Assembly: GCF_019649055.1 (NCBI RefSeq)
Contig: NW_026570234.1
Span: 372,001 to 436,000, forward strand
DNA: 64,000 bases
Source of the DNA: Paramacrobiotus metropolitanus
Lineage: Eukaryota; Tardigrada; Eutardigrada; Parachela; Macrobiotidae
Direction: 5' to 3'
Under the pieces are notes generated by a model that saw nothing but the letters and a program-made list of their open reading frames with translations, did no database searches and was not told the DNA's origin. A program made the translations under genes and the position numbers. The stretch's first letter is position 1, and each line of letters begins with the position of its first letter. This document shows, piece after piece, positions 59,725 through 64,000 of the stretch.

Positions 59725-62578
59725 TCAACGTCCGAAGAAATTAAACCAGCCTCCGCCACCATTATTGCCGTTGTTATTATTGTTGTTGTCGGTGTTAGAA
59801 TTAGAATTGGACTGCCAGTCGTTGGCGCCACCGTTATTGTTGTTTGACCACTGATTTCCGTTTGGTTTACCGTTGCTTTGGCCATTACCGCTCCATTGTG
59901 ATCCGCCATTATTGTCGTTAGACGAGGGTCTTGGCTTATGATGATGAGGTTTAGAATTCGGATTGTTATTCCCAAACGGCGGCGCTGTGGTGGCAGGCGG
60001 GGCAGCAGTGATGTGGCGCAGTTGTATTTCTGCAGTGGACACAACAATGAATAATGACATGTAAATAATTATTTATTTCGGGCACGATGCATTCTAATTG
60101 CGCTGTGTCAGGCTTTTACTGATAATAAATTGTTTGTGTGAATGTATCGCACTCGTACCTTTGTTAACTGACCGATAAATATTGATAGGAAAATCCAGTA
60201 GGAGCGGTGTAGTGTCAAAGTTAGCTTTTACCCAGTTTTTTACCGATACTGGAAATTTTGGACAGTTTGCAGCATCCACATATTTCAGCTGCGGCGAAAT
60301 TGATTTGGGCGGAGGCACGGACAATAACCATGGATTGCTGCTAAGTTTAAGTTTTCTCAATTCCGGAAGATCAGTCCAGAAGGAATTGGGCAGCAGCTCA
60401 ATGCCGGTGTTGGATATATCTAGAATTTCCAGTGCGCTCAGACCTCGGAAAAACTTGCCAGGAATTTCCAGCAATTTTGGATTGTCGTCCAGGTGAAGTT
60501 CCTTCAAAGTCTTGCCCGCCCTTGATAACAGCGATTCTGGCAAAGCCTAAAAGACGCAGAGTGGACTCCAGTTTTACAGATTATGCATTGCTCTGCAACT
60601 GGACAACAGTGATATTATGAGCATACTCGGACGTTCCTAAGGTCACTCAGATCCAGGGATTCCAGAGGAATGCTATCGAAGATATGCGGGGGGATAACTG
60701 TGAATCATAAAGAAATTAAACTAACCATAAGTAAAGGTAGGTACAATTCAACAGACGGTAAGATTTATCAGCAAAACGAAAACTTCGACAGCATGTGAAA
60801 AAATCGACGATTTCATTCAACAACATCAGGTATATTTCTGCCGAACGGCGAACTTACCGGCAGCTTGTATTCCATCAAAGCAAATACCTGCCAATTAAAA
60901 AACAAATAACTAGAGTAGATACGTATAACATGCCTAAAAAGAATTTGCAATATTTGTCCAAGAATTAATATAAATTATATAGAAGCCAAAAAGGTGAACA
61001 AAGATATGTAAATGGTGTTACCGCCATGCAGTTTTTGTAATGTGCCATCGCAATTTCGCCTTGCGGTTGTAATTATCGCCTAGCTATTGCCTATTAATCT
61101 TCATTTTATAGTATTGATTGTTGGGTATGATATATACGTACGTGCAAGGTTGGGAGTTCCAGAAAACAAATCGTTACTAAGAGCATTTATTGGATTTTTC
61201 CTGGTGTCAAGAACAGTTAAATTTGGCATCATGGTAAAATGAGTTGATGTTAATGATGAAATCCTGTTGCCACCGATATCCATGATTTTCAGGTTATCTT
61301 GGGTATCGTCAAACAAATCCAGAGGCTATTTATTAGAACAGACCATTTGCCGCAAGACAATTTTGATAAAAATTTAATAGGCTATACGGTAAGTATAACG
61401 TTACAAATGAGAACAACCCCATCGATACCGCTTACCAACTCTTGTAGCCGATTATTACTGAGATCCAGCATCTTTAGATCCAATAAATCGGCAATAACAT
61501 AAGCCGGTAAACCTGCTACCTGGTTGTCGCTGAGATCAAGAACCTACAAAAAATTACCTCGTTTAAAATTTAAATTACACTTCTGCTTATTCGGGTAGAC
61601 GTTAACCGTGGTAACTTCAGTTTGCGGTCCAGTTTGCGCATACCAAGGCCGCACACAATTTACGACGAATTTTCCACATTTTGTACCTGTAAGCTCTTTA
61701 GGTTTTCAAACATGGAGGGACGAAGTTGTGCAATTTGGTTATTGCTCAGGTCCAAATGCTAAAACATGTACAACAATACTGTGATGTTAAATTATGAAAA
61801 TCATAAGGTACTTGCGCGTGATTTTTCGATTTATTTACTCTACTGGCGCTGTAATGTGCATAAAGAATATTGCTGAAATACATACTGCATGTTACATATT
61901 TTACATATGTTTATTGCCATTTACGTACGTAAAGAATGATGAGCATAACATAATGTATCAACATAATGATCAATGTGTATACTCGAGTGTTAATACGAGG
62001 TAACCACAAGAACACAATATGTGTGATAATACGTATGTATACAAGTGCAGATGTACAGTAAGACAGAATTGTGAAACCATAAGATTAAAAAAGAAGAAAC
62101 TATTATTGTATACCAAAAATAAACTACATGCAAGTACATCTGTTAGCACCTTGAGCTTCCCCAAAGGCGCAAGAAGTTCCGGAGGCAGAATCTGTTCGGT
62201 TTGATTACTGGTGGATAAATCCAGCGCTTCGAGAGTACTGCCTATAGTATCGAACAATCCGACCGGCATCACCAGGTTGCTATTCGGATTCGCAGCCAAG
62301 GAAAGCCTCTCCAGTTTTTTATATCCTTTAAAAAAATCTGGCCGCATTCCCCGAAGATCTTTTGATCGTAAAATAGCCAGTTCGGTGATCTCCTCGATAG
62401 GAATTCCTTCTAGCTGATACTTAATATCCTGTGGGTAATTTAGCCCATCGCATGATACCACCAGTTCACTGGTTCTGACTTCCGTACAATTGCACAACGA
62501 ATATCCGGCTGGTGGACATCCGCCACGGACAAAAGCGATACAAGTTGCTATTATGGAGTAAACGAAAATTTCCCACAT
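59725..62578 (-). CDS. Secreted leucine-rich-repeat protein with Asn/Gly-rich tail, 516 aa
   Basis: Seven exons on the minus strand: 62150-62578, 61687-61758, 61436-61543, 61142-61325, 60633-60697, 60159-60546 and 59725-60029, total 1551 nt (516 aa). A signal peptide (MWEIFVYSIIATCIAFVRG) is followed by a cysteine cluster (GCPPAGYSLCNCTEV...VVSCDGL) of LRRNT type. About ten LRRs follow, for example HLDLSNNQIAQLRPSMFENL (exactly one repeat in a 72-nt exon) and ALEILDISNTGIELLPNSF. The C terminus leaves the repeats for a Pro/His segment and an Asn/Gly/Ser-rich tail ending GGGGWFNFFGR. No transmembrane segment was seen after the repeats. It is probably an extracellular binding or matrix protein. 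The ligand is unknown and I do not assign a family member. Confidence 0.85.
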
Positions 62579-63433
62579 TGCGATCGCTCATAAATACGTG
62601 GGCTATATAGTTATTGTAACAAACAACTATACAGGAGCAATATTTTGACGTACTGATGATATTTACGTGTTTTCACACACAAAATTAATGCGAAGATGAC
62701 CTAAGACTATTATAACTACTGAATAATTACTGCAGAAATTAAAATAAAAACTAGAAATTGCTTCAAAAGCCTGACTGAATGCGGGAACATGCTTGACCTT
62801 TCGCGCAAACCATGAGTTATTCAGAAAAGTTTTTGCTTGTATCAACAAATTAATCTGCTCAGTCAACAATAAGTTCAACTAATAATTATCACGGCATGAA
62901 ATGCGCCCTGTAAAGTTCCAGCTTTCTGTGCGGCAGTCACACGCGTAATATGAGACAGGCTACGATTAGTATATCCAGCGTATATTGTGTTTTTGTTGAA
63001 GGTTGTAGCACATTCGTCATACTTCGCAGTTCTCACTTGCTATTTGCCTTCTCACCCACTTTTTGCGACATCACGATGCGTTCATTGTGTTCTCAAATCT
63101 CAGTTACGCGATACTTTTTTTTTATTTTATGCATATATCATTCGGTAATCAGAAAGGATTTAAGAGGAAGATATGCGTTTTTAATTTTTTGCAATATTCG
63201 AGCTCCAAGAACTTGTGGAACTGTGCAGATAAAAACGTAAGATCACACAGATGCAACTCAATAAACTAACAACAGAGAATTTTAGGAAACAATGCACGCT
63301 GCAATCTGAAACGAATATTCAGAAATAGGAAAATAAACCAATGAGCAAATTTCATAAAAAAGGCACAGCATTTTGGAATAATCAAGGAACATTAAAAAAA
63401 GGCGCTCAAGAAAACCTAGCAAATGGAATAATC
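62579..63433. other. Promoter side of the LRR gene and 3' end of the TMEM26-like gene
   Basis: AT-rich interval between two minus-strand genes. Short frames only (62950-63240), with no support. Confidence 0.4.
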
Positions 63434-64000
63434 TCAAGCGTAAAGAGATTCTTCGGTTTTTGGCACTGGATGCACAGTACTTCGGAAAGGCACGTTATCA
63501 GTTCGCTCCTTGGACACTTTCCCTCCTACGGAAACCATCTCAATGGATGCCACAGTGCTGTCACTATCATCCGTAAAATCCAAAAACGAGCAGCATGGAA
63601 TCAGCTTACGCAGTTCCCAGAACGTATTTACAATGGCAATAAAATTTTTCATAATAAACAAAGCCGTGGTAACGTCCGCCGAGTGCCAAAGATATAGTCG
63701 AATTACCACGTAAGGAATATTGACGAAAGCCGTGGCAATAACGCTCTGGATTAAAATTAAATTGTCCAACGGCTTCGATTTCGAAAAATTAAATCCACTC
63801 AGCTGCAAAATACATACAGGTAATTCTAGGAAAAGTTCGCAGAATTTAACCAGAGAAAAGGTATGCGATTACGATTTAAAAGGAGAAGCGATTCAAATTC
63901 CTGACAACATCAGACATCAACTACAGTATATTATCAACAGAAGAATTAAGTGAACGAACTGAAACGACTCACCTGATACAAAGCCACCGCAGGAATAATA
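63434..64000 (-). CDS. C-terminal end of a TMEM26-like multipass membrane protein (partial)
   Basis: Two minus-strand exons are visible: 63973-64000 (runs off the right edge, donor TATCAG|GTGAGT) and 63434-63802 (acceptor TTTTGCAG), phase 0. They read PAVALYQ|LSGFNFSKSK, then two hydrophobic stretches around LILIQSVIATAFVNIPYVVI and LFIMKNFIAIVNTFWELRKL, then a polar Ser/Thr-rich cytosolic tail. The order 'pyvvIRLylw...alfimKNfiaiv' resembles the last two helices of TMEM26-type proteins (FLVVRLI...FFAAKNFLVVVL). Function of the family is poorly known. TMEM26 is my best match, not a firm one, and most of the gene lies outside the window. Confidence 0.5.

Overview
This 64-kb window is nuclear DNA of an animal. 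It holds multi-exon genes with GT-AG introns (many of 50-120 bp, some of 0.4-2 kb), a eukaryotic tRNA, intronic snoRNAs, minisatellites and a cut-and-paste transposon. The conserved genes are ordinary metazoan housekeeping genes. An invertebrate is likely because the genes are compact and several proteins are unrecognisable. I cannot fix the phylum from sequence alone. An ecdysozoan such as a tardigrade or arthropod is a guess.

Layout. 1-7.6 kb: mostly non-coding, with a possible terminal exon carrying a CCCH zinc finger at 350-520. 7.7-9.4 kb (+): unrecognised secreted protein. 11.9-16.1 kb (-): EMC10. 16.9-19.7 kb (-): ABHD2-type lipase, divergent from a TMED/p24 cargo receptor at 20.4-22.4 kb (+). 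24.1-25.6 kb (+): divergent seven-TM receptor. 27.4-29.2 kb (+): Ulp1/C48-like protease with a C-terminal PHD-like finger. 29.5 kb (-): tRNA-Thr(AGU). 30.0-32.0 kb (-): large helical protein, not recognised. 32.3-38.4 kb: two decanucleotide minisatellites in opposite orientation, enclosing a second minisatellite, a duplicated block and the C-terminal part of a JmjC-like gene. 39.8-40.7 kb (-): putative prepropeptide. 41.9-47.0 kb: a 4.8-kb PIF/Harbinger element with both of its genes, inserted inside an older fold-back element. 48.0-49.9 kb (+): SPTLC2, convergent with SNX27 at 50.5-53.0 kb (-). 54.2-59.4 kb (+): insulin-degrading enzyme in 19 exons, with two box C/D snoRNAs in its introns. 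59.7-62.6 kb (-): secreted leucine-rich-repeat protein. 63.4-64.0 kb (-): C-terminal end of a TMEM26-like membrane protein.

Exon models were built by hand from splice sites and reading phase. For ABHD2, TMED, EMC10, SPTLC2, SNX27, IDE, the LRR gene, the C48 gene and both transposon genes the summed coding lengths are exact multiples of three. The housekeeping genes show no operon-like co-functional clustering. Several act in the secretory/endosomal system (EMC10, TMED, SPTLC2, SNX27), but that is probably coincidence.

The most interesting items are the paired snoRNAs, whose terminal stems covary and whose guide matches 28S rRNA; the nested transposon; the inverted minisatellite pair around the JmjC fragment; and the unrecognised secreted proteins.
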